From Vitis vinifera (lineage: Eukaryota > Streptophyta > Magnoliopsida > Vitales > Vitaceae), in the NCBI RefSeq assembly GCF_030704535.1, contig NC_081815.1:821001-885000 (forward strand): a stretch of DNA of 64,000 nt, given 5' to 3'. Of this stretch, positions 34,610 through 45,880 are shown one piece after another (position 1 is the first letter of the stretch; each line of letters begins with the position of its first letter). The notes below the pieces were generated by a model, which was given only the letters and a program-made list of their open reading frames with translations, made no database searches and was not told the origin of the DNA. Both the position numbers and the translations under genes were made by a program.

Positions 34610-36410
34610 TGTTTATGAAAATTTTTTAAATACGAATTGATAATGTGAAAGGTACAGTATTGTTTTATATTTAAATTGAAAGTGTCAATTTTTTGTTTTT
34701 TCTGATCTCCATGCATTACATAACTCCATCAGAAATTCCCGGGGTGAGTAATAGGATTTGACGATAGACTTAAAAAGTCATCTATAGACACTTTATACGT
34801 AATCATTCTAGATAACACTTGTATTCTCTGTATTACCTGATATAAAGTTAATAGATGCTCATTCCTATATATATAATGATATCTCAAAAGATTTAATTTT
34901 TTATTATATTTAATTCTTTTTATTTTTCTTTATTGAGTTATCGAATTGACTTTATTTATTATTCCACTTTTTAAGAACAAGTGATATTGATGTAAAAGGA
35001 TCGGGATAGAAATGATATTTTGATTAGAAGCAACTTTGGAATTGATTATTTAGGATTATTGACTTAAAGACTAATGTCATTTATAACTTCTACAATTTTT
35101 TATTTAAATGTTATTATTGAGCTATTTTAATTAGTTTTGAATTTATTGGTAATGTATTAAGCTCTGACATGTGAAATGAGTCTGGTACCTTTAGCTTTTG
35201 CGTTGGAGACTTTCTATTGGGTAGGCTTGGCCGAAGTCCCACTCTCAAATCACTACCATAAAAGTTGTTTCCTTGTTAGGAGAAATGTCCAAGAAAATTG
35301 CAGACTGAGGCCCCATGAACGAGAAAGGAGGTCAATTATTGAAGCACTCATTCATTTAGTTCTGCTGTGCAACTTCTGTTTATGCATCATCTTTATATAA
35401 AAGGTTTCATGGGAGGGCCAAGAGGAGATACATATGATCAGGCATGATAAAAGCATGGTGTTCCCATACACTTTAACATGATAAACAGGGCAAGGATTAA
35501 TGAGCATTCTTGTAGTCATAACATCAAGAAATATCCCCCAATTGAAAGAGACTAAGGTAGTATTTAGTTTTTTAACTTAATACTCAATGTAATTTACTTT
35601 CAAAATTTTTAAATAGAAAAAACAAAAATATTTAATAATAATAAAATAATAAAAAATAAATGATTTAATATTTAATAGTATTAAGTTAAATAAAATTCCA
35701 TTTAAATTTAAGTAAAAAAGCCAAACACGAAAGTATTAAACTATAGTATCCAATATTAGCCTTGGCCATTAGTTGAGAAGGTTGCTGTTCTCCTCCATGG
35801 ATGCAATGACAGATTCTTCTGTGTTAAATTTATAAATGTTTTCTCTCTGCTTTTGTGTCATCTTGGTGGACACTGGAAGATCAAGCCATTTAAGTAAGAC
35901 ATTTTTATTGGGTTTTGGTGAGTGAATGATATCTCTGAGTGATACACCTTTTTTATTTTTATTTTTAGCTTTTACCTTATGTTTAATTCCTCGAAACTAA
36001 GAAGGAAAGCAATTTTTTTTTTAAATTATCTTCTCATATTAATTATTCTATATAAAATAGGAAAAAAATCAAATATAATTAAAATTAATTAAAAATTTAT
36101 ATATTTTCAAATTATTTAATCTTATTTGAAAAGAATTAAAAAAAAATAAAATGAATTGAAAATAACATATAAAAATAATTTATTAATATTAAATATATTT
36201 TTATTTTTTATTTCCTTCCATTTTTCTTCTTTACTTTCTTTTTCCCTTCCAATCAAACATAATGTTTTAAGTGTTTAATAAAATATTTAAACTCTTGTAA
36301 ATGGTTGAATAGTACTACCAAAATGTGATTCACATGAGTTCAATATATGCTTTCCACCAGCTTATTTGCTTATAAATAGTCCCCCGTTCCTCAAACTTTC
36401 ACCACCATTA
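34610..36410 (+). repeat. Duplicated 5' flank of P450 copy 3 (paralogous to 13,470-15,399)
   Basis: Parallel to the flank of copy 1 over its full length, including GGTACCTTTAGCTTTTGCGT at about 35,185 and the MITE-like element at about 35,563-35,730. The (TA)n and (AT)n runs are much shorter here. No gene. Confidence 0.75.
36371..36379 (+). promoter_or_regulatory. TATA box of P450 copy 3
   Basis: TATAAATAG lies 40 bp before the ATG at 36,411, implying a very short 5' leader. The same box in the same context occurs at copies 2 and 5. Confidence 0.75.
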
Positions 36411-38042
36411 ATGGAGGCTCCTTCTTGGGTTGTTTTGGCCCTAGCATGGCTAGCCTCAGTAGCCCTTCTCTCAAAAGTTTTCAGTTTCCGGCCACCCCAC
36501 AAGCAAAACCTTCCACCAGGTCCCACACCATGGCCGATCATCGGCAACCTAAACCTCATTGGCCATCTCCCCCACCGGTCCCTCCACAAACTGTCCCAAA
36601 AATATGGACAAATAATGGAGCTTCGATTTGGGTCTTTCCCAGTTGTAGTGGCCTCATCTTCAGAAATGGCAAAGCAGTTCTTAAAGACAAACGATCACCT
36701 CTTTGCCTCCAGGCCTCACACTGCTGCCGGCAAGTACATTACTTATAACTACTCCAACATCACCTGGGCTCCTTACGGTCCATACTGGCGCCAAGGGCGT
36801 AAAATCTTCCTCACAGAGCTGTTCAGCTCGAAAAGGCTCGCGTCTTATGAGTACATTCGGGTTGAAGAAAGGCAGGCTTTCATCTCCCGCCTCTACGCAT
36901 TGTCAGGAAAGCCAGTCATGCTTAAAGAACATCTCTCTCGCGTTACTCTCGGCGTTATAAGCAGAATTGTACTGGGGGAGAAGTACTTCAGTGAGTTCGA
37001 ATCCGGGAGGTCGATGTTGACGGTGGAAGAGTGTCAGAAGATGCTGGGTGAGTTGTTCTTGCTTAATGGTGTGTTGAATATTGGGGATTGGATACCGTGG
37101 ATTGCATTCTTGGACTTGCAGGGGTATGTGAAGAGGATGAAGGCTTTGCGCGATAAATTTGATAGGTTTTATGATCATGTGCTTGAGAAACACAGGGCCA
37201 GAAGAGAAGCAGAGGACTTTGTGGCTAAGGACATGGTGGATATGCTTCTGAGATTGGCTGATGATCCTGATGTTGAGGTTAAGCTCACTACTGATGGGAT
37301 CAAAGGGTTTACACAGGTTAGTGTTATTTGAGTTCATGAACATATCCAACCATTCAAATTAGGCCTGTTCTATTGAAACCTCATGATAATTTTGCTTGTT
37401 TTGTTGTTTCATGGTCAGGACCTAATAGCTGGTGGTACAGATACCTCAGCTACTACTCTGGAATGGGCGATGTCCGAGGTCTTGAGGCAGCCAAACATAG
37501 CTAAAAAGGCAACTGAAGAGCTGGATAGAGTTATAGGGAGAGATAGATGGGTGGAGGAGAAAGACATTGCCCAACTTCCTTACATAGATGCAATTGTGAA
37601 GGAGACAATGAGGCTACACCCTATTGTTGTCCTGCTGGCACCTCACCTGGCTCTTCAAGATTGCAATGTAGCTGGCTATGATATTCGCAGAGGAACCCGA
37701 GTCCTAGTAAACACATGGAGCATAGGGAGGGACCCCAACATATGGGATGCACCCGAGGAATTTCGACCAGAGAGGTTCCTAGGGAAGGCAATTGATGTGA
37801 AGGGACAAAGCTTTGAGCTGCTGCCATTTGGTTCAGGGCGGAGGATGTGCCCTGGATACAGCCTTGGCCTAAAGATGATTCAATCGAGCTTGGCTAACAT
37901 GTTGCATGGATTCCACTGGAAATTGCCTTGGGATATGAAGACAGAAGAGCTGAACATGGAGGAAGTTTTTGGACTGACAACTCCAAGGAAGGTCCCACTT
38001 GTTGCTGTCATGGAGCCTAGACTCCAAAACCATCTTTACTAG
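36411..38042 (+). CDS. CYP92A-type cytochrome P450, copy 3 (intact)
   Basis: Two exons, 36411-37316 and 37419-38042, with a 102-bp GT-AG intron, encode 509 residues. The start MEAPSWVV sits 40 bp after a TATA box. All P450 landmarks are present: N-terminal anchor, PPGPTPWPIIGN, WRQGRK, AGGTDTS, KETMRLHP, PERF and FGSGRRMCPG. Exon 1 carries a variant set shared only with copy 4 (ELRFGSF, RPHTAAGKY, FLTELFSSKR, EECQKML), as against the QLQFGSF/RPQTAAGKY set of copies 1 and 5. These lie in likely substrate-recognition regions, so substrate preference may differ. The 3' UTR is interrupted by a 251-bp solo-LTR-like insert. No kinase fragment follows this copy. Confidence 0.95.
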
Positions 38043-38064
38043 TCGTGCCTTAGACCTATGTTTT

Positions 38065-38315
38065 TGAAGATGATCGGAAAAGTGTCCTTCTAGCTCGATT
38101 GCATGGGCTGGTTTTTATATAACAGGGTTGCCTGGCCATGTGGTAGGCTGGTCAGTCATTTTCCTGCCTTTTACAAGAATACAAAAATGCCTTTTGACTA
38201 ATAGGCAAAGGCAGTCAGCTTTCCATCAAGCGTTTGGTGTGTTATTAGTTCACCTCGTCAGGTATTCTTCTTGGAGGGTAGCACGTTGGGGATGTACTGC
38301 TTTTTGGCACCTCCA
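38065..38315. mobile_element. Small solo-LTR-like element in the copy 3 3' UTR
   Basis: Compared with copies 1 and 4, the 3' UTR is split between CTATGTTTT and ATTAATATTATTCAG by a 251-bp insert that begins TGAAGATGATCGG and ends GGCACCTCCA. It is flanked by the 5-bp direct repeat GTTTT (38,060-38,064 and 38,316-38,320). TG...CA ends with a 5-bp target duplication and no internal coding sequence fit a solo LTR of a small (TRIM-size) element. It contains a TATATAA stretch. Only copy 3 has it, so it arrived after the unit duplication. Confidence 0.7.
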
Positions 38316-38320
38316 GTTTT

Positions 38321-39280
38321 ATTAATATTATTCAGTTGTGTGTAATGGTTTTGATCCGTTAATTGTATTTCTTCTGTTCTCTATCCATGAATGCATTAGT
38401 GGCTTGCTTAATTAATAACAAACCTTTGAAAAATGAGGTTACTGATGTTGTCAAAGGATACACATAATTGTATTTAGACACATGGCAGAGTGATCCCTGT
38501 ATAAGAAACAAAATAAGGAATATGGGAGTTTATAGAGATACGACACCTCGTACACTACTACATCTCATCTTCATCAACCCTAGACCTTTATCACCTTTTA
38601 ACATGTCGGCATGCTGCATGCCACTTCTAATTTTGTTGGTGAATAAAGCGTATGTGATTCTATTGGATGATTAGCTTCTTATTGTCAAAAAGGCGCAAAA
38701 AATATCTTACAGTAAGCAAAAAAGATTATCGACAGGCTGCCATGCATATCATATGCTTAAAACATTCTTGTCCTTATTCAAATTCAGTCACTTTCCTTAA
38801 TCTTTCATCAATCTAATTTCTTCCTTAAGTGCTATTCCAACAACCCTATCTTATCTTAAATTTAGAGACATTTATATAATTTGAAATTTTAAAAAGGCTT
38901 TTTTTTAAAAATAAATATTTATATAATTTTAAAATTTTGTGAGAAAACAAATGAGATATTTTCATTATTTTGGTCTTTGCAATCACCCACTATCTTTATT
39001 TATTTCCCATATTATAAAAAATTGAAAAGATAAAATAAAGAAAATAAATACAGAAAGTCTTCAAAGAACAGATTACTTTGTTGTACCATTTAAAAGTAAG
39101 AGTCTAACCTTGATCCATCTTTATATATGTAAATTAAAATTCTAAATATAATTTAGGTGGTGATAAATTTTATTTCAAATTTAAAAACTTAGGAGTATTT
39201 ACAAATGTTCATCATAAAATAAAAGAAAAATAAAAGGAAAGTAAAGAGGCAAGATGGAGATGGGGAAAAAAATTAGGGAA

Positions 39281-39328
<48 letters not shown>

Positions 39329-41100
39329 TAAATAGACATAGGAAAATAATTTTTAGAGTTTTAGTTTAAATAAATAATTGAAAAAAATGGATTATAAATA
39401 TAATTGATAATAAGAGTTTTATATAAATTGGCAATTTCCTATAGATGAAAATAATATTACTTATATAGAAAATTAGGAATTAGAGTATTAATAATTACAT
39501 CAAAGAGAATAATATTAATGCAAATGGTATCAAGAACGTCAAATACTAATTTTTAATTTTTGATAAATAGCCGATTGAAATAATTATTCTTTGAACTATG
39601 TTATGTTATGTGTGGATTAAGTTCTTTATGATCAAGTAATGTTTTTATGAAATGTATTATGATTTTAAATTGGGAATTTCGATCATATGATTTATTGATC
39701 ATTGTGTAAGTGGATTTTAGTTTATAATTTATTATAATGACTTTGAAATTTTGATTATTAGTGGTCTTGCTCAATAGAGTATAAATTATTAACCTTCGTT
39801 ACCCTTGATAGGGGGTAGTGATGCTATGCAATCCTAACCAATAAGATGCTATTAACCTTTGGTATGCTATTGATTGAATGTTGATGGGGGAACAAAATGA
39901 AGCTACCCATCTAGTGCAAATTCCATTATTTGGTTATAGTGTTATTATCAGCGAAATAGAGTAAAATATTTATTTATAAAATCATTTTGAACATGAACTT
40001 CTACTATTAAGTGTATTATATTGTTTTATACTTTTTGAAGTGTCAATTTTTTTTCAAAAAAAAAATGTAAACTTAATTATTAAATTAAATGAGTAGATTT
40101 TTCTTATTGACTTATTTTTTCTTATCGTGTTAAATATCGAATTCACTCTTTTTTTATAATTCCACTTTTCAATTACAAGTGATGCCAATGAAGAGAGATT
40201 GTAATATAATTAAGAGTGTTTTTATTATAAACAGTTTTGAAATAGATATTGTTTATGATTATTAACTTAAGACTAATTGTAGTTGTAACTTCTAAAAATT
40301 AAATTTTATAGAATCATTGAAGTCATCGTTGAGATATTTTAATTATTTTTGGTTTTGCTAGTCAACTTAATTTATGTATTAAGTTATTGGATTTGACATG
40401 TGAAATGGCTGTGATGCTCTTAGCCTTCGGGTTCGAGGTATCAGAGCCATTGTCATCACTTCACGGCCTTCCAACTGGGTAGGCTTGCTCGAAGTCACAC
40501 CCTCAAATCACTAGCATGAAAGCTAGCTTTTACCTTGTTAGGTGAACCGGCTTAGGAAACTGTAAACTGAGATCCAATCAATAAGCAAGAAGTTCAATTA
40601 TTGAAGTTCTTATTCATTTGAGTGCTCTTCGACTACTTTATGTAAAAAATTTCATGAAAGGGCCAAGAGGATATACATATGATCAGGCATGGATGATGCT
40701 TGGTGATCCCATACAGTACTCTCACGTGATATACGGGCCAAGGATTAACGAGTATTCTTGTAGTAATAACGTTAAGATATGAACCCTAATGGAAATACTA
40801 ACTAGAACACGCACGAAAGTATTAAGCTATGGTATCCATTAGCATTGGCCATTAGTTGAAGGTTGCAGTCCTCTATAGATCTCCATTAATGATTCTTTTG
40901 TGTTAAATTTATAAATGTTTTCTCCATACTTTTGTGTCATATTGGTGGACCCTGGAAGATCCGTCCTTACAACCAGCCATATCAGTAAGACATTTTTATT
41001 GGGTTTCTGGTAAATAAATATTAGCATAAATTGGAAGGCGGTGGCTGTCCATTTCTGCAGTGATACACCATTGTCTTTTTTAAGCTTTTAGTATTTAATA
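38321..41100. other. Downstream flank of copy 3 and 5' flank of unit D, gene-free
   Basis: 38,321-38,480 continues the P450 3' flank. 38,740-38,920 is paralogous to 12,660-12,850. 39,480-41,080 parallels parts of the flanks of the other units. A pure (AAT)n microsatellite, about 16 units, occupies 39,281-39,329. No gene seen. Confidence 0.6.
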
Positions 41101-41174
41101 AAATATTCAAGCTTTTGTAAATGGTTGAATAACACTATCAACATGTGATTCACATGAGTTTAATATGTGATTTC

Positions 41175-42691
41175 AACCATGGCCAATCATGGGCAACCTA
41201 AACCTCATTGGCCATCTCCCCCACCGGTCCCTCCACAAACTGTCCCAAAAATATGGACAAATAATGGAGCTTCGATTTGGGTCTTTCCCAGTTGTAGTGG
41301 CCTCATCTTCAGAAATGGAAAAGCAATTCTTAAAGACAAACGATCACCTCTTTGCCTCCAGGCCTCACACTGCTGCCGGAAAGTACACTAATTATAACTA
41401 CTCCAACATCACCTGGGCTCCTTACGGTCCATACTGGCGCCAAGGGCGTAAAATCTTCCTCACAGAGATGTTCAGCTCGAAAAGGCTCGAGTCTTATGAG
41501 TACATTCGGGTTGAAGAAAGGCAGGCTTTCATCTCCCGCCTCTACGCATTGTCAGGAAAGCCAGTCATGCTTAAAGAACATCTCTCTCGCGTTACTCTCA
41601 GCGTTATAAGCAGAATTGTACTGGGGGAGAAGTACTTCAGTGAGTTCGAATCCGGGAGGTCAATGGTGACGGTGGAAGAGTGTCAGAAGATGCTGGTTGA
41701 GTTGCTCTTGCTTAATGGTGTGTTGAATATTGGGGATTGGATACCGTGGATCGCATTCTTGGACTTGCAGGGGTATGTGAAGAGGATGAAGGCTTTGCGC
41801 CATAAATTTGATAGGTTTTATGATCATGTGCTTGAGAAACACAGGGCCAGGAGAGAAGCAGAGGACTTTGTGGCTAAGGACATGGTGGATATGCTTCTGA
41901 GATTGGCTGATGATCCTGATATTGAGGTTAAGCTCACTACTGATGGGATCAAAGGGTTTACACAGGTTAGTGTTATATGAGTTCATGAACATATCCAACC
42001 ATTCAAATTAGGCCTATTCTATTGAAACCTCGTGATAATTTTGCTTGTTTTGTTGTTTCATGGTCAAGACCTAATAGCTGGTGGTACAGATACCTCAGCT
42101 ACTACTCTGGAATGGGCGATGTCCGAGGTCTTGAGGCAGCCAAACATAGCTAACAAGGCAACCGAAGAGCTGGATAGAGTTATAGGGAGAAATAGATGGG
42201 TGGAAGAGAAAGACATTCCCCAACTTCCTTACATAGATGCAATTGTGAAGGAGACAATGAGGCTACACCCTGTTGCTGTCCTGCTTGCCCCTCACCTGGC
42301 TCTTCAGGACTGCCATGTAGCTGGCTATGATATTCGCAAAGGAACCCGAGTCCTAATAAACACATGGAGCATAGGGCGGGACCCCAATCTATGGGATGCA
42401 CCTGAGGAATTTTTCCCAGAGAGGTTCCTAGGGAAGGCAATTGATGTAAAGGGGCAAAACTTTGAGCTACTGCCATTTGGTTCAGGGCGGAGGATGTGTC
42501 CTGGCTACAGCCTTGCCCTAAAGATGATTGGATCCAGCTTGGCTAACATGTTGCATGGATTCCACTGGAAATTGCCTGGAGATATGAAGCCAGAAGAGCT
42601 GAACATTGAGGAAGTGTTTGGACTGACAACTCCAAGGAAGGTCCCACTTGTTGCTTTCATGGAGCCTAGACTCCCAAGTCATCTTTACTAG
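41175..42691 (+). pseudogene. CYP92A-type P450, copy 4 (5'-truncated, splice-site mutant)
   Basis: Exon 1 homology begins abruptly at AACCATGGCC (41,175). The TATA box, leader, membrane anchor and PPGP hinge are deleted and the upstream flank is fused directly to codon 56 or so. An Ile codon has become Met (41,189), giving a frame MGNLNLIGHLPHRS. Exon 1 ends at 41,965 with a normal GT. The acceptor before exon 2 reads TCAA instead of TCAG (change at 42,067), so AG is lost; the nearest AG lies one base on and would shift the frame. Exon 2 (42,068-42,691) is fully open with AGGTDTS, KETMRLHP and FGSGRRMCPG, but PERF is preceded by Phe instead of Arg (EEFFPERF). Decay is recent: both exons are otherwise clean. 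Confidence 0.92.
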
Positions 42692-43036
42692 TCGTGCCTT
42701 AGACCTATGTTTTCTTAATATTATTCAGTTGTGTGCAATGGTTTTAGTCTGTTAATTCTATTTCTCCTGTTCTCTATCCATGAATGCATTAGTGGCTTGC
42801 TCAATTGATAACAAACATTACAAAAATGAGGTTACGGTTAACAAAAGATACACCTAATGCCAAACTTTTCAATTGTGTCGATGGTGTATATGTCACTAAT
42901 GATCTCATTTCTTAGGACTTCATTTTCTTTTCTCATGTGGGGGAGGCAGCCATGAATCAGTCAGTTGCTTCATTGTTAATCAAAGAAAATGAGGCGAATT
43001 TGAAAGAATTGATTCAGATAGCTAAAATGTTCTCCT

Positions 43037-43379
43037 CATAAGTATTCATACACTTTATGCCTAAAATGTGACCCACTATGAAATACAAGACAACCCTCAG
43101 TAAATCTCTATTCATAATATGATCTATAGTTCTACCCACTTTTCTACCCTTCCTGCTTCTGGGATGTAGGGAGAGTTTGGATTGTTTATGAGATTCTGGC
43201 GTAGAGTGGTTTTGAATAAGTGGTTGGGGATTTTGGTGATATGATCCTATGCCTATGGCCTCGACGGGAACTTTCTTTTTTGGGTTTCTTCTGTGCTTCT
43301 CCTTCTTCCTTTGTCTCCTTCTTATGCAAGTCATTTTTGCTTTGGACCGTGCACGCAAAGACCCCAACAGGAATGTCAT
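43037..43379 (-). pseudogene. RIPK-like kinase 3'-end fragment (unit D), with the empty retroelement site
   Basis: Same fragment as at 27,884-28,203: 3' UTR plus the coding end of the last exon, stopping at the same place (CAT, 43,377-43,379). At 43,042-43,046 the single GTATT, with CATAA before it and CATACACTTTATGCC after it, is the uninterrupted version of the site where the LTR element sits in unit A. Confidence 0.85.
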
Positions 43380-44990
43380 GTGGGCCGAAGTGACTTGAGA
43401 CTAAATTGAGTTTGTGTCACTTGGTCCAACCCACTTAAGATCCTAATTAATTAATTAACTCTAATGTGCTTAAATAAATTAACTAACCTAATTCAGAAAG
43501 TAAGTTTATAAGATTTAGTGTAATATTACATTTTTACCAGAATACCTTTATTGTACACTTATGAATTATATACCCAAAATATCCTTAAAGCAAGTGCCAC
43601 AATGAAACAGGAGCTCAAGTGAGGGCCACTTCTGAAGTTGACTCAACTACACTCAAAATCCAATTCTGGCTCCCTAAACTCAACTACTTTCAAAATATTG
43701 GTTCTTCAAAATCCAATTCTGAAGTTAGACTCAACATTCCATTCCATTAAAAAAAGTTAACTACACTCTAGTATCCTATGAAATTACAACGATACAAAGC
43801 TTGAGTGTATGACCTACTATCTATTACATGCAAACTCCTCATGAATTGATATTTGTAATATAACAAAGAATTTAGGTAAAGTCTCTAGAAAACTTTGAAT
43901 GGAAGAGTTTAAGTGTTGATAAATTTTATTTAAAATCGAAAAATTAGGGATATGTACAAATGTTTAGACGAGGTTTATATTTAATAAAAAATAATAAATA
44001 AAAATAAAAAGCCTTTAAAGAACTTTGGTATGAAGAGTTTAGGTGTTTATAAATTTTATTTCAAATAAAAAAAATTAGGAATATATACAAATATTTAGAC
44101 GAGATTCGTATTGAATTGAAAAGAGTACATAAAAGCGGCAATTAGCTAAATGGTTAATATGGCTTGTTGCGTGTTTGGGTGTTGAATGGATGAAACCACA
44201 GACAAATAAAAGGAAAATAAAGAGGCATGGTGGAGAGGAGGAATAAATTTTGGGGACAATAATATAATTAAATATACACACAAATAGATTTTTGAGAGTT
44301 TTAGGTTAGATAAATAATTGAAAAAGGTATATTATTAACGTATTTGGTAATGGAGTTGTATACAAATTGGGAATTGCCTCCATATTAAAATAATATTAAT
44401 GCAAGAGTATTAAGAATGCTAAATAATAATTTTAGATAAATAGCGCATCAAAATTTTTTGAACTATGTTATGCCAGGTAAGTTCACTGTGGTCACGTGCT
44501 TTAAAAATTCGACTGACTTTTATTATATAAGAGTTAATAGTGCAATAAATCATTTTGTAATTCCTAATCAATTTGTAATTAAAGTATTAAAATATTTAAA
44601 TTTTCTAAAGTGGATCAATTAATAATATTCTTCTAAAATGCGATATGATTTGTTCTTTGGTTTTTGAAATAAATTAAAAATATCATATGATTTATTGATT
44701 ATTATGTGAGTGGATTTTAGTTCTCAATTTATTATATATAATGACTTTGAAACTTTGGTTATTGGTGGCGGATAAATTGTTGATCTTCACTACCTTTGAC
44801 GAGGGTAGTAATGTAGTATAACCCTAACCAGTAAGGATGTTATTAGCCTTGGTACACCATATATTAAAAATCATTCCCTCCATCAATAAAATGAATAAAT
44901 TGAGGCTAACTACCTTACGTAAGTCTCACTATTTGGATATAGTGAATCAAAGTAAAATATTTATTTATGAAATTATTTTGAATACGAACC
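43380..44990. other. LTR-like remnant and 5' flank of unit E, gene-free
   Basis: 43,380-43,870 is paralogous to 28,204-28,690 (degraded LTR-type sequence). The rest is AT-rich unit flank paralogous to about 39,100-40,050. Two similar AT-rich tracts with GATAAATTTTATTT and GAxTTTAGGTGT near 43,900 and 44,030 are internal repeats. No gene. Confidence 0.5.
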
Positions 44991-45367
44991 AATAATGCAA
45001 GTGTATTATATTATTTTATATTTAAATTGAAAGTGCCAATTTTTTTTTTAAAGAAATATATCTCAAAAGATTTAATGTTATATTATATTTTAGCCTCCTT
45101 GTTGAACTCTCCTAGAAAACTGTAGAGTGAGATCGAATCAAACGAGCAGGAATTCAATTATTAAAATACTTATTCATTAATAATGCAAGTGTATTATATT
45201 ATTTTATATTTAAATTGAAAGTGCCAATTTTTTTTTAAAAGAAATATATCTCAAAAGATTTAATGTTATATTATATTTTAGCCTCCTTGTTGAACTCTCC
45301 TAGAAAACTGTAGAGTGAGATCGAATCAAACGAGCAAGAATTCAATTATTAAAATACTTATTCATTT
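44991..45367. repeat. Very recent 188-bp tandem duplication
   Basis: 44,991-45,178 and 45,179-45,367 are almost identical (one clear substitution and a T-run length change). Each starts AATAATGCAAGTGTATTATA and ends near TACTTATTCATT. It lies in the 5' flank of copy 5, about 500 bp upstream of the promoter. Confidence 0.95.
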
Positions 45368-45880
45368 GGCTGTATACAAAAATTTCATGGAAGGGCAAAG
45401 AAGATGTAGATATGATCAGGCATGGATGATGGTGTTCCCATACAGTACTCTCACGTGATGAACGGGGCAAGGATTAACTAGAACACAAAAGTATTAAACT
45501 ATACATACAAGATCCGTTAGGGTTTTGGCCATTGGCTGAAGATTGCAGTCCTGTATAGATCTCCATTGATTCTTTTGTGATAAATTTACAAACGTTTTCT
45601 CCATGCTTTTGTGTCATTTTGGTGGACCCCGGAAGATCCATTATTAAAACCAGCCATATCAGTAAGGAATGATAATATATTTTGGAAGGTGGGTGTACGT
45701 CTATTTCTGAAGTGAAAAAGGCACCATTGTTTTTTAATGTTTAAGCGTTTAAGTTATGGTTGATTAATATTAACAAATACGATTCACATGAGAGTTGGGA
45801 CTAATATGTGATTTCCACAATCTTATTTGCTTATAAATAGTCCCCCATTCCTCAAACTTACACCACCACCATCACCACCA
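45368..45880 (+). promoter_or_regulatory. Promoter region of P450 copy 5, with TATA box
   Basis: TATAAATAG at 45,832-45,840 lies 41 bp before the ATG at 45,881. A short leader with ACC/ATC triplets lies between. Upstream sequence parallels the flanks of the other copies. Confidence 0.7.

Noticed and set aside
39281-39329. Regular AAT array considered as a structured repeat such as CRISPR
   Set aside because: Simple trinucleotide microsatellite with no spacers; the genome is a plant.
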